Positions 40,954-49,647 of a DNA stretch of 61,833 bases are shown here, one piece after another. Source of the DNA: an uncultured Planctomycetaceae bacterium (lineage in GTDB: Bacteria; Planctomycetota; Planctomycetia; Pirellulales; Pirellulaceae); contig CAIPEB010000389.1 of the NCBI GenBank assembly GCA_903863885.1, forward strand, positions 1 to 61,833, in the 5' to 3' direction. Position 1 is the first letter of the stretch; each line of letters begins with the position of its first letter. Made by a program: the position numbers and the translations under genes. The notes under the pieces were generated by a model that worked only from the letters and a program-made list of their open reading frames with translations, did not search any database and was not told where the DNA came from.

Positions 40954-41886
40954 ATGATGAGGAGTGCGCCCGTGCTGACCACGTCGCGGATGCCGCTGGC
41001 CTGTTTGACTCTTTGCATCGCGTTTACGGCATGCGACAAGCCGAAGGCGCGGGTTGGCGCCGACAGCAGATCCAGCGCCGGCAAGAAAACGACGCTCTAC
41101 ATTTCGACCAAATCGGGCGTTGACATGGTGGAAATCCCAGCGGGCGAATTCGTCATGGGAAGTGACATCGGTTCCGATGATGAAAAGCCGGTGCGAACCG
41201 TGACGATCAGCGCTTTTATGATCGACCGCAACGAAGTCACGCAGGAATCGTTCCAGAGCATGATGGGCAAGAACCCGGCCAAATCGGTGAATCCCGCCCA
41301 GCCGGTGGAACGCGTGACTTGGACCTGGGCCGTCCAGTACTGCAACATGCGGTCGCTCCGGGAAGGGCTGCAGCCCTGCTACGACCCCAAGACGCTCTTG
41401 TGCGACCGGACGAAGAACGGATATCGTCTTCCGACCGAAGCGGAGTGGGAATACGCATGCCGCGCCGGGTCGAAATCGGATTTCGCCTTCGGAGACGATC
41501 CGCAGAAGCTGGCTCGCAGTGCGTGGTTCAAGGACAATGCGGAAAACCGCCCGCATCCCGCCGGCCAGAAGGACGCCAACAACTGGGGCCTCTTCGACAT
41601 GCACGGAAACGTGGCTGAATGGTGCGAGGACTACTACGCGGAGTCCTACGATCCGGCGGCAACCACCGACCCGGCGGGGCCGCCGAGCGGCGAAGAACGA
41701 GTGCTCCGCGGCGGAAGCTGGAAGTCCACGGCCGATGCGTGCCGTTCTTCAGCGCGGTTCAGCCAGCCGCCGGGACTGGCCGACGTCTGCTTCGGCTACG
41801 ACGCATACGGTTTCCGTTGCGTACGATCGGTACTGAGCAATGTCGGACCCAAGAACACCGACTCGCAAACGCCCGGAAAACCGTAA
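40954..41886 (+). CDS. FGE/SUMF1-like lipoprotein lacking one catalytic cysteine
   Basis: The N-terminus ends in a lipobox (CIAFTACDK), so it is probably an inner- or outer-membrane lipoprotein. The rest is an FGE-sulfatase/SUMF1 domain: VEIPAGEFVMGSDIGSDD, RLPTEAEWEYACRAGS, DMHGNVAEWCEDYY, VLRGGSWKSTADACRSSAR and YGFRCVR. Formylglycine-generating enzymes use two copper-ligand cysteines in the pattern RGGSYxCxxxxC. Here the first is Ser (RGGSWKS) and the second is Cys (ADAC), so sulfatase activation by this protein is unlikely. Many FGE-fold proteins have other roles. It is followed after 32 bases by a second PD40 gene. Confidence 0.9.
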   Translation: MMRSAPVLTTSRMPLACLTLCIAFTACDKPKARVGADSRSSAGKKTTLYISTKSGVDMVEIPAGEFVMGSDIGSDDEKPVRTVTISAFMIDRNEVTQESFQSMMGKNPAKSVNPAQPVERVTWTWAVQYCNMRSLREGLQPCYDPKTLLCDRTKNGYRLPTEAEWEYACRAGSKSDFAFGDDPQKLARSAWFKDNAENRPHPAGQKDANNWGLFDMHGNVAEWCEDYYAESYDPAATTDPAGPPSGEERVLRGGSWKSTADACRSSARFSQPPGLADVCFGYDAYGFRCVRSVLSNVGPKNTDSQTPGKP

Positions 41887-41918
41887 GCGGGCAAACCTCA
41901 ACTCCAGGGGAATCACAC

Positions 41919-42926
41919 GTGATTCGTAGGACCATCCTGTCGATCGTCTGCGCGGGCGGAATGATCTGGTCGGCAATCGGCCATTGGTCGGAGGCGGCCG
42001 AATTGACTGACGAACTTAAGGAGGTTCGCGGACAAATCGTCTACGAGAGCCACCGCGAAGGAAACTGGGATCTGTTCGTCTGCAATGCCGATGGCTCAAA
42101 CAGCCGGAATCTCACGCAGACCCCGACCGTCGACGAACTGTACCCGAAGGTATCTCCGGATGGCACCAGGATCTGCTTTCTCGCGGACGAAGGCACAGGC
42201 AAAGAAAAGGTGCGGAACGTCTACTACATGCTTCGAGACGGAACTCAGCGGCAACTCGTGGCAAGAAATGGTCGTGACCCGTGCTGGAGCCCGGACGGCA
42301 CACGCATCGCGTATCTCCCCGGCGAATTCGAACAGTACACGCTGAAGGACTTTGCCAGCCGCGGCCTGTCGATCTTCGACCTGGCCACCGGCAAATCATC
42401 TCCGCATCCCAACCTCGACCTGCATCACCTTTACAACCTGTGCTGGTCCGCCGACGGCAATTGGTTCGTGGCCACGGTTCACGGCGGCATGGGATTCCAG
42501 CACGCCATCATCGCGTTCGAGGCGAAGGGAAAGCGAGTTGTCAATCTGAACATCCCCGGTTGCCGGCCGGATCTCAGTTCGGATGGCAAACACATTGCGT
42601 GGGGCGCCAGCGATTTCGCGTTGCGGGCCGCCGAAATTGACTGGAGCGGACCGCGAGTCGTCGGTGCCCACGACCTCATCACGAGCGACAAACCCATCGA
42701 GGTCTATCACATCGACTGGTCCGGCGACGGCCGGCACATCACCTTCAGCCGCGGACCATCGCACAAGTCGCTCGGTGCGCCGCCTGAGATGATCGGCGCG
42801 ACAGCCGATGGCTGGGATATCTGTGTTGCAGCCACCGACGCCCCCAATCGCATGCTGCAGATCACGCACGACGGGAAGGGAAACAAGGAACCCGACTGGC
42901 TGCCCGCGGGAGCGACGAATAAATGA
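41919..42926 (+). CDS. Secreted TolB-like (PD40) beta-propeller protein, second copy
   Basis: The start is GTG 41919 (CCAGGGGAA upstream); the frame is open earlier inside the FGE-like gene but without a signal. A signal peptide (ILSIVCAGGMIWSAIGHW) ends near EAAELT. Blades are clear: IVYESHREGNWDLFVCNADG, KVSPDGTRICFLADE, PCWSPDGTRIAYLPGE, NLCWSADGNWFVATVH and DWSGDGRHITFSRGP. It is 335 residues, probably six blades. The stop overlaps the start of the next gene by 4 bases (ATGA), so the two are translationally coupled. It is the second member of a repeated propeller-then-FGE pattern in this operon. Confidence 0.88.
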   Translation: MIRRTILSIVCAGGMIWSAIGHWSEAAELTDELKEVRGQIVYESHREGNWDLFVCNADGSNSRNLTQTPTVDELYPKVSPDGTRICFLADEGTGKEKVRNVYYMLRDGTQRQLVARNGRDPCWSPDGTRIAYLPGEFEQYTLKDFASRGLSIFDLATGKSSPHPNLDLHHLYNLCWSADGNWFVATVHGGMGFQHAIIAFEAKGKRVVNLNIPGCRPDLSSDGKHIAWGASDFALRAAEIDWSGPRVVGAHDLITSDKPIEVYHIDWSGDGRHITFSRGPSHKSLGAPPEMIGATADGWDICVAATDAPNRMLQITHDGKGNKEPDWLPAGATNK

Positions 42927-43804
42927 GGAAGCCGTCACGATTCACTGCTATGAAATTCTCCTGCTGCGCTCTCGTCGCAACGTTTACGACCGTCGGGTGC
43001 AACAGTTCCTCGCAAGTCGCTCCGCCCGCAACCCCCGCGACGGACTCCGGCAGCGCGGAAATGGCCCTGATCCCCGCAGGGAAGTTCATCATGGGGAGCG
43101 AGTCAGGCAATGCGGACGAGCAACCGAAGCACGAGGTGCTGATCTCGTCGTTCCTCATGGACTGCGCGGAAGTGACCCAGGAACAGTACGACAAGTTCGC
43201 ATTGGGCAACCCGTCCCATTTCAAAGGTCCCAAACTGCCGGTGGAACAGATCAGTTGGGCCGACGCGGCACTGTACTGCAATGCGAGGTCGCGAGCCGAG
43301 GGACTGACTCCCTGCTACGACGAACAGACGGCCGAATGCAACTCTGCCGCAAACGGCTACCGGCTGCCGACCGAGGCTGAGTGGGAATACGCGTGCCGTG
43401 CGGGCAGTACCGCCGACTTTGGCTTCGGCAACGACCCGCGATCATTGAAAGACCATGCATGGCACGCTGACAACGCGGGCAAGAAAACTCACGCGGTTCG
43501 CCAGAAACGCCCCAATGCGTGGGGACTCTATGACATGCACGGCAATGTTGCCGAATGGTGCAACGACCGGTACTCGGAACAGTATTATGCGTCGAGCCCT
43601 CCCGAGAATCCGCAGGGCCCGAAGGATGGAGAACGCTACGTTCTTCGAGGCGGAGCGTGGAACTGCAGGGGCGAGCAGTGCCGGTCGTCATCCCGCGCCG
43701 CGGAGGATCCGGGCTTCCAGGATGCATGCTTTGCGCGGGATGCGATTGGTTTCCGCTGCGTGCGAACTGCCCCGCCGGCCACCGGCAACCCGCCCCAACC
43801 CTGA
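42923..43804 (+). CDS. FGE/SUMF1-like lipoprotein with both candidate copper cysteines
   Basis: A lipobox (FTTVGCNSS) follows the signal peptide. The FGE domain runs from ALIPAGKFIMGSESGN through RLPTEAEWEYACRAGS and DMHGNVAEWCNDRYS to GFRCVR. The critical region reads RGGAWNCRGEQCRSSSR, with Cys at both positions equivalent to the two copper-binding, catalytic cysteines of formylglycine-generating enzymes (RGGSYMCHRSYC in human SUMF1). This makes it the likelier active oxidase of the two paralogues, although extra Cys residues (ACFARDA) exist and the family includes non-FGE members. No sulfatase gene lies in the window. The gene overlaps the preceding PD40 gene by 4 bases. Confidence 0.9.
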   Translation: MRKPSRFTAMKFSCCALVATFTTVGCNSSSQVAPPATPATDSGSAEMALIPAGKFIMGSESGNADEQPKHEVLISSFLMDCAEVTQEQYDKFALGNPSHFKGPKLPVEQISWADAALYCNARSRAEGLTPCYDEQTAECNSAANGYRLPTEAEWEYACRAGSTADFGFGNDPRSLKDHAWHADNAGKKTHAVRQKRPNAWGLYDMHGNVAEWCNDRYSEQYYASSPPENPQGPKDGERYVLRGGAWNCRGEQCRSSSRAAEDPGFQDACFARDAIGFRCVRTAPPATGNPPQP

Positions 43805-43831
43805 TAATTACCCGAAGATTGGCACGAAGGC

Positions 43832-43930
43832 GATTCACCACGCAGGATGGAAAGGCGGATGCCGGATGCCAGTAATCAGTAATCGGTAATCGGATGGAGG
43901 CTTGTCTTCCTCCGGACTCCGGACTCCAGA
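43832..43930 (+). repeat. Dispersed heptamer-array intergenic element, copy C
   Basis: The order matches copy B: head GATTCACCACGCAGGATG at 43832, GCGGATGCCGG, three 7-base units (AGTAATC twice, GGTAATC once) at 43871-43891, the link GGATGGAGG, a spacer, then CTCCGGA, CTCCGGA, CTCCAGA at 43910-43930. It ends 25 bases before the ATG of the SGNH gene and interrupts an otherwise tightly spaced operon. Confidence 0.88.
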
Positions 43931-43955
43931 CTTCTTCGCACGAGAAACTCCGTCG

Positions 43956-45080
43956 ATGGCACACACTGACAAAACGCCGTTTGCGGCAAACGCACAGCGT
44001 CTGTCGCTTGCACAATGGTGCCTGGCTGGTGCAATCCTGCTCGCCGTGACAAGCGGCCTGCCGCTCGCGTGGCAGCGGATTGAACCACTGCCCGGATTGA
44101 CCGATAACCGCATCCCCTTCCGACTCGGAAACGACTACTGGATGTTCGATCGATACGCCCGCGAGGACGTCGGCGCAAACGCGACGCTGTTACTGGGCGA
44201 TTCCGTGATCTGGGGGCACTACGTCTCACGCGAACAGACTCTTTCCGCACACCTGAATCGAATCGCCGGCGCCGGAGATTTCGCCAATCTGGGAGTCGAT
44301 GGCATTCATCCGGCGGCACTGGCAGGACTGCTGGATTGCTATGGCCAGCGCATCGCGGGTCAGCGGGTGGTGCTGCAATGCAATCTGCTGTGGATGAGTT
44401 CTCCGCAACACGACCTGACCAGCGGCAAAGAATTCGCTTTCAATCACTCGACGCTTGTCCCCCAATTCTGGCCGCGGATCAACTGTTATCGCGAACCGCT
44501 GTCCGCCCGCCTGTCAAATGTGGTCAATCGCAACAGTCGTTTCCTGAGTTGGGCCAAGCACCTGCAGATCGCGTATCTCGGCGGCAGCGACTGGGCCACT
44601 TGGACCCTTGATCACCCTTACGACAATCCGTTGGGGCAACTCACCTTGTCCCTCCCCTCGCCCGATGAACGTCCCACACCGGCACCGACCCTGAAGCCCT
44701 GGACCGAACAGGGCATTCGCCCGGCGAACTTCCGCTGGGTGGACTTCTCGAAGTCGTATCAGTGGGAATCGTTTCAAAGGGCCGTTCAACTTCTGCGGGA
44801 GCGAGACAATTCACTGTTCGTTGTGGTCGGCCCGTTCAACGAGCACATGATCCAACCGGAAAGCCTCAAGTTGTATCGATCCCGCAAGGAAACAGTGGCC
44901 CGCTGGCTGGACGAGCAGCACGTCCCTTTCGTGATAGCCGACGTGCTGCCCAGTGAAACCTATGCCGACGCCAGCCACCCGCTTGACGACGGATATCGAA
45001 TCTGGGCCGAGAGACTGATGAGCGACAGCGTGTTTCGACGATTTTCACGGCGTATCTACTCCGGGGAGCAACTGCAATGA
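43956..45080 (+). CDS. Membrane-anchored SGNH/GDSL-type hydrolase
   Basis: ATG 43956 is the first start after the heptamer element; the frame extends upstream into the repeat, which is not protein-like. One membrane helix (LAGAILLAVTSGLPL) precedes the catalytic part. SGNH block I is LLLGDSVIWG with the nucleophile Ser, block II-like is FANLGVDGIHP, and the C-terminal block V is DASHPLDDGYRIW with Asp and His. Such enzymes are esterases or acyltransferases on polysaccharides, for instance alginate or peptidoglycan O-acetyl modification. No MBOAT partner is adjacent, so deacetylation or esterase activity is more likely. It overlaps the next gene by 4 bases (ATGA). Confidence 0.83.
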   Translation: MAHTDKTPFAANAQRLSLAQWCLAGAILLAVTSGLPLAWQRIEPLPGLTDNRIPFRLGNDYWMFDRYAREDVGANATLLLGDSVIWGHYVSREQTLSAHLNRIAGAGDFANLGVDGIHPAALAGLLDCYGQRIAGQRVVLQCNLLWMSSPQHDLTSGKEFAFNHSTLVPQFWPRINCYREPLSARLSNVVNRNSRFLSWAKHLQIAYLGGSDWATWTLDHPYDNPLGQLTLSLPSPDERPTPAPTLKPWTEQGIRPANFRWVDFSKSYQWESFQRAVQLLRERDNSLFVVVGPFNEHMIQPESLKLYRSRKETVARWLDEQHVPFVIADVLPSETYADASHPLDDGYRIWAERLMSDSVFRRFSRRIYSGEQLQ

Positions 45081-47929
45081 TTGACAGGCAAACTCGTCGC
45101 GATTTCCTGCGCAGCGGGAGCTTGGTCGTCGCTTCCGGATTCGGACTGCCGGTCTGGTCGCAGACTGCACGGGCGGCCGAGCCCGTCTGCTCGCTGGAGA
45201 CCAAGACCTTTCGCTTGGGCGTCGGCAGCGATGCGAGGGTATGTGAATTCACCGATAAACAGTCGAACACCAACCTGATCGCCGGCCCCGCGTCTTTCGC
45301 CGAAGTGCGGATCGCGGGCCGCACCCACACAGCGTCATCCTTGCGAGACGAACACGGTGATCTTGCGGTCGGGTTTGCGGATACGGATGTTCGCGCCGTC
45401 CTCCGCGCCTGCGCAGCGGAAAGACACGTCGTCATCGAAGTCATTTCGCTAACGGGTGCAAATGTCGAGGAGTTCACGTTCCTGAACATCGCGACGAAAT
45501 TGAAGGCCGCACGCGACGAGCCGTTTGCCGCGTGTGTTCTGGCCCTCAATCTCCAGACCAACGTGGCTGAATTGCCTCGACCGGCCAGCCAACTACGCGC
45601 GGTCTGCTATCCGCAGTTCGGCTTTGCCGGAGCGAAGGGGGCGATCGTCGGCTGTCCTCAAGCCGATTTGCGCAGCGCCCTTCAGGATGCAGTCTCGAGT
45701 TCGCCCGACCTGCCCCACTCGAAATTAGGCGGCCCCTGGGCCTGGGATCAGCCCATCAATCGGGGCTCGTACCTTTTCAACTTCGATGGCGTGACCGAGC
45801 AGAACGTCGATCGCTGGATCGAACTGGCCCGAAGCCTCGGATTGAGCCAGATCGATTTCCACGGAGGACAGTCGTTCCGCTTCGGAGATTGCCTCCCGCG
45901 ACCCGACCTTTATCCGAAGGGCGTCGAGAGCCTTAAGGCGGTGATCGATCGCCTGCACGACGCGGGTATCTCCGCCGGATTGCACACCTACGCGTTCTTC
46001 ATTGCGAAGACATGCCCCTGGGTCACGCCGTCGGCCGACGAGCGACTCGCGCACTCGGCAACCTTCACACTCAGCAAAGCGATCGGACCGCAGGACAACA
46101 GCGTCCCCGTCGAAGAACCGACCACCAAGGTCTCGACAATCACGGGCTTTTTTGTTCGAAACAGCGTAACCGTCCGCATCGACCAGGAACTGATCATCTT
46201 CAACGGAGTTTCGGCGGACGCTCCCTTCGCATTCACCGGATGCCAGCGCGGCGCGTATGGCACGGTGCCCGCGGCCCACTCAGCAGGCACGAGGGTCTTT
46301 CACCTGAAAGAGTGTTTTGGACTCTTCGCTCCCGATCCCGACTCGACGCTGCTCGCCGAAGTTGCCGCGAGGACGGCGGAGACATACAACGCGTGCGGTT
46401 TCGACATGATCTACCTCGACGCACTCGACGGGGCAGACGTGCTCGACCTGCACGGCGGCGGACGATTTGCCTGGCATTATTCGGCGAGATTCACGTACGA
46501 AATCTGCAAGCGGCTCAAACGCCCGGCGCTGATGGAGATGAGCACCTTTTTCCATCACCTGTGGTGCGTGCGATCGAGGTACTGCGCATGGGACCATCCG
46601 AACCGGAATTACAAGCGTTTCGTTGATATCCATCGGCTGGACAACGAAGACAGCTTCCGCATGTTCCTGCCCGGCGAACTGGGCTGGTGGGCGCTCAAGA
46701 ATTGGACCGGCCCGCAGGTCGAACCGACGTATGCGGACGACATCGAGTACCTGATGACCAAATGCCTTGCAACGGACACGGGCTTCGCTCTGATGGGCAT
46801 CGATCCGAATAACGCAAAGAACATCCCTTCGCTGCCGCGTCTCGGCGCCATCATCAAACGCTATGAGGATCTGCGGCACTCGCGGCAGGTCCCTGAAGCG
46901 ATCAAGGCCCGACTCCGCGAACCCGGCAGGGAGTTTACGCTGCTCGGCGATCGAGACCGTGGCTGGCAGTTTCTGCCGGTGCAGTACTCGCAGCATCGCG
47001 TCGAGGATAAAAGCGGCCCCTCTTGCGCATGGCACGTCGAAAACCAATTCGAACCTCAACCGCTGAAGCTGCGCATCGCCGCACTGATGGGGGCTGAAAG
47101 TTATGATGCCCCCGGCAACGTCGTCGTTGCCGAGTTCACGACGGCCGATGAATTCCCGCGACGCAGCTCACAATCACAGGTTGAGGGCGACTTGAGCATC
47201 GCCACGGATGTCGTGCGATGCGCCCCCTCGAGCGGTCGCCTCCGCGCGTCAAGCAAGAATTCGGCGCGGAACTCCTCTTGGCTCAGCATCGAGAAGCCAT
47301 TGTCGTCGCCGCTGGACCTCCATGATCGGCAGGCACTTGGACTTTGGGTCCATGGCGACGGGCAAGGTGAAGTGCTGAACATCCAACTCCGCAGCCCCGA
47401 GCATCTCGCCGGCGGCATCGGCGACCACTACATCCCGATCGACTTCACCGGATGGAGGTACTTTGAACTGATCGAACCGGAAGGTGCCAGATATGCGGAT
47501 TTCAGCTGGCCTTACGGCAATATCTACTCGATATACCGCGAGTCGGTGCAATTCAATGCGATTTCATCGCTGGGACTCTGGTACAACAACCTGCCGGCCG
47601 ACAAGGAAGTGCGCTGCCACCTGAGTCCAATCAAGGCGATCCCGCTCGCCAGGACACGCGTTGTACGTCCGACGGTTGCTATCGGCGGAAGGTCGATCGT
47701 ATTCCCGGTTGAGATTGAAAGCGGCTGTTATCTGGAATTCACATCCAGGTCCGACTGCAAGCTTTACGGACCCCAGGGAGAGTTCCTGAGAGATGTGACT
47801 CCGGAAGGCGAGGCTCCGCAGGTGGCCCACGGCGACAATGCAGTGACCTTCTCGTGCGAGTCACCCGCGGGAATCCGCGCGCGGGCAAATGTAACTCTGA
47901 TCACACAGGGCGTGCCGCTGACGGCTTAA
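45077..47929 (+). CDS. Large Tat-exported TIM-barrel protein, glycoside-hydrolase-like
   Basis: A twin-arginine signal (TRRDFLRSGSLVVASG) starts the 950-residue protein. Residues about 40-210 are beta-rich. About 220-600 looks like a TIM barrel with strands LGLSQIDFHGGQSF, ISAGLHTYAFF and GFDMIYLDALDG, the last with the Asp pattern of alpha-galactosidase-like clans. PALMEMSTFFHHLW follows, then a region up to 690 with GFALMGIDPNN. Residues about 700-950 are a beta-sandwich tail (LGLWVHGDGQGEVLNIQLR) that may bind carbohydrate. The family is not recognised with certainty. A role in glycan breakdown fits the neighbouring fucosidase and esterase. Catalytic residues cannot be assigned without a structure or alignment. 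Confidence 0.7.
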   Translation: MIDRQTRRDFLRSGSLVVASGFGLPVWSQTARAAEPVCSLETKTFRLGVGSDARVCEFTDKQSNTNLIAGPASFAEVRIAGRTHTASSLRDEHGDLAVGFADTDVRAVLRACAAERHVVIEVISLTGANVEEFTFLNIATKLKAARDEPFAACVLALNLQTNVAELPRPASQLRAVCYPQFGFAGAKGAIVGCPQADLRSALQDAVSSSPDLPHSKLGGPWAWDQPINRGSYLFNFDGVTEQNVDRWIELARSLGLSQIDFHGGQSFRFGDCLPRPDLYPKGVESLKAVIDRLHDAGISAGLHTYAFFIAKTCPWVTPSADERLAHSATFTLSKAIGPQDNSVPVEEPTTKVSTITGFFVRNSVTVRIDQELIIFNGVSADAPFAFTGCQRGAYGTVPAAHSAGTRVFHLKECFGLFAPDPDSTLLAEVAARTAETYNACGFDMIYLDALDGADVLDLHGGGRFAWHYSARFTYEICKRLKRPALMEMSTFFHHLWCVRSRYCAWDHPNRNYKRFVDIHRLDNEDSFRMFLPGELGWWALKNWTGPQVEPTYADDIEYLMTKCLATDTGFALMGIDPNNAKNIPSLPRLGAIIKRYEDLRHSRQVPEAIKARLREPGREFTLLGDRDRGWQFLPVQYSQHRVEDKSGPSCAWHVENQFEPQPLKLRIAALMGAESYDAPGNVVVAEFTTADEFPRRSSQSQVEGDLSIATDVVRCAPSSGRLRASSKNSARNSSWLSIEKPLSSPLDLHDRQALGLWVHGDGQGEVLNIQLRSPEHLAGGIGDHYIPIDFTGWRYFELIEPEGARYADFSWPYGNIYSIYRESVQFNAISSLGLWYNNLPADKEVRCHLSPIKAIPLARTRVVRPTVAIGGRSIVFPVEIESGCYLEFTSRSDCKLYGPQGEFLRDVTPEGEAPQVAHGDNAVTFSCESPAGIRARANVTLITQGVPLTA

Positions 47930-47936
47930 GCCGTGC

Positions 47937-47965
47937 TCCCTGCCGATCGCTTGCACCGGCAGGGA
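47937..47965 (+). terminator. Hairpin after the PD40/FGE operon
   Basis: TCCCTGCCG (47937-47945) pairs with CGGCAGGGA (47957-47965) around an 11-base loop, eight bases after the operon's last stop codon. There is no T-tract, so termination strength is uncertain. It may instead stabilise the 3' end. Confidence 0.5.
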
Positions 47966-48074
47966 ACACGTGCTGAATGCTGTATTCGGTTTCTTCAATT
48001 CTTGCAGGTCTCGGGGCCGGAACGATCTCCGCCCCGCAGCAGCTGCGATTACGGAATCGACTGTCAGAGGCGGT

Positions 48075-49124
48075 TCAATTGCCGCCGCTTCGCTTCTTGT
48101 CCGTCAGCGCATTGAGAAACGCCACAATGTCAGCCACTTCTTCGGCCTTCAGGTCGTGCCCGAGCTGCAGGTCAGCCATCTGCTTGACGGCGTCTTCCAG
48201 AGAAGCAGCCTTGCCGTCGTGGAAATAGGGCTGCGTAATCGCGATGTTGCGCAGCGACGGGACCTTAAAGACGAACTTGTCTTCATCCTTGTTCGTCACC
48301 TTGTTCCGGCCCAGATCTTCGGTATTCGCGTACGGCTTGGCATCGCCCATTTTTTCATAACGGTCGCCGCCGAGTAGCGCGCCGGCATGGCAGTTCGTGC
48401 AGCCCATGGCCATGAACGTCTTGAGGCCCTGCTCTTCCTTTGCGGTCAAGGCGCCGGCCTTTCCGCCGAGATAGTCGTCGAAACGGTCGCGGGTGATGAG
48501 CGTTCGCTCAAATGCAGCGACCGCCTCGGCATAGTTGTCGTAGGTCAGCGGACTGTCTCCGCCGAACACCTTCTTGAACTCATCCTCGTATCCGGCCTCT
48601 TTCAGCCGAGCAAGTACGGCGGCCTCGTCGGCCATTCCCATTTCGATCGGATTAAGCACCGGCCCTTTGGCTTGAGCGGCGAGATCCGGAGCGCGGCCGT
48701 CCCAGAATTGCGCGATGTGCAGCCCGGCATTCAGTGAGGTCGGGGCGTTTCGTCCACCCAGCTTACCCTCTGCACCGGTCGAGGTCGGCTGGTTGTCCAC
48801 ACCGCCCCGGCCTTCGTCCAGACGGTGGCAGCTGTTGCAGGACTGCGTCTTGTTGATCGAAATACACGTCTCGTTGTACAGTTTTTCTCCGAGTGCGATT
48901 TTTTCTTTCGTATCCTTCTCGGAACCCGGCATTTTTTCCGGCAGGGGCGCAAAGACCTTCTTCGCATCGGCGAGCACCGGCGAGGCCGTTTCCTGGCCGC
49001 GTCCCAGAAGCTTGCGACGTTCCTTTTTGCGCTGGGCTTCAGCCGGCGTGACCGTCATTGTGACGATGGCAAGTCCCAGCAGGGCCGATCCGAAAACCAT
49101 CCATCGGTTGCTTGTGGCTCTCAT
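48075..49124 (-). CDS. Di-haem cytochrome c peroxidase
   Basis: ATG 49124 has GAGGAG upstream and opens a signal peptide (FGSALLGLAIVTMTVTPAEA); the longer frame to 49232 is not needed. Two haem c sites are present: CNSCH (low-potential site region, ETCISINKTQSCNSCHRL) and CTNCH (GLKTFMAMGCTNCHAG). Between them are FWDGRAPDLAAQAKGP and ERTLITRDRFDDYLGG, as in the CcpA/MauG family, and the C-terminal part has VPSLRNIAITQPYFHDG. The enzyme reduces hydrogen peroxide in the periplasm using electrons from small cytochromes. Length (349) is normal. It converges with the preceding operon, with 145 bases between. Confidence 0.95.
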   Translation of the reverse strand: MRATSNRWMVFGSALLGLAIVTMTVTPAEAQRKKERRKLLGRGQETASPVLADAKKVFAPLPEKMPGSEKDTKEKIALGEKLYNETCISINKTQSCNSCHRLDEGRGGVDNQPTSTGAEGKLGGRNAPTSLNAGLHIAQFWDGRAPDLAAQAKGPVLNPIEMGMADEAAVLARLKEAGYEDEFKKVFGGDSPLTYDNYAEAVAAFERTLITRDRFDDYLGGKAGALTAKEEQGLKTFMAMGCTNCHAGALLGGDRYEKMGDAKPYANTEDLGRNKVTNKDEDKFVFKVPSLRNIAITQPYFHDGKAASLEDAVKQMADLQLGHDLKAEEVADIVAFLNALTDKKRSGGN

Positions 49125-49647
49125 CAAACATCTCCTCGTGATGAAGTAAAACGTTTCGAAGTACCGCCCCATCAACGCGTGCCGTGATTTTATAGTGAAC
49201 TCAATTGGGATTTCCAGCACACGCCACCCCAATCGACGGGGGGTATCTCGTGTGCGCTCAACCCGAAATCACGGGGACGTGAGAGGCCAAACTGGAAGCT
49301 GCGTGGCCCCCCCTCGCCAACCGCCCGCAATCCGACTAGGCTTAATGTCGCACCCTGCAAAACACGATTACGTGCACACGCCAAAGCCTGTCCACTAAGC
49401 ACTTTACAGTTAGACTCACAGACCGAAAAAGTTTACGTGCACCGAAAGCCGATCCGGAATCTCAGGTTCGATGCGAAGGCCATAATTTCTACGAAGGCAG
49501 CGCGGGCTGTCGCGGGCAGCGCTGCGGCACGAAAGATGGCTCCTCGACATCAGGGAACACCGTATCCGTCAATCCGACGGCGACAAGGCAGCGGACGCCA
49601 GGACCGGGAACAGAACGAAGCGGGAGCAGCCCCACAGGAGGCCTGAA
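49125..49647. other. Divergent intergenic region
   Basis: About 520 bases lie between the cytochrome c peroxidase start (minus) and the SorC-like start (plus). It has no supported gene. The part 49380-49440 is AT-richer and may hold the plus-strand promoter; frames in 49437-49646 lack a ribosome site and domain features. Confidence 0.4.

Noticed and set aside
40954-43804. Sulfatase-maturation locus
   Set aside because: No sulfatase gene with a CxPxR motif is in the window, so the FGE-like genes cannot be tied to sulfatases from context.
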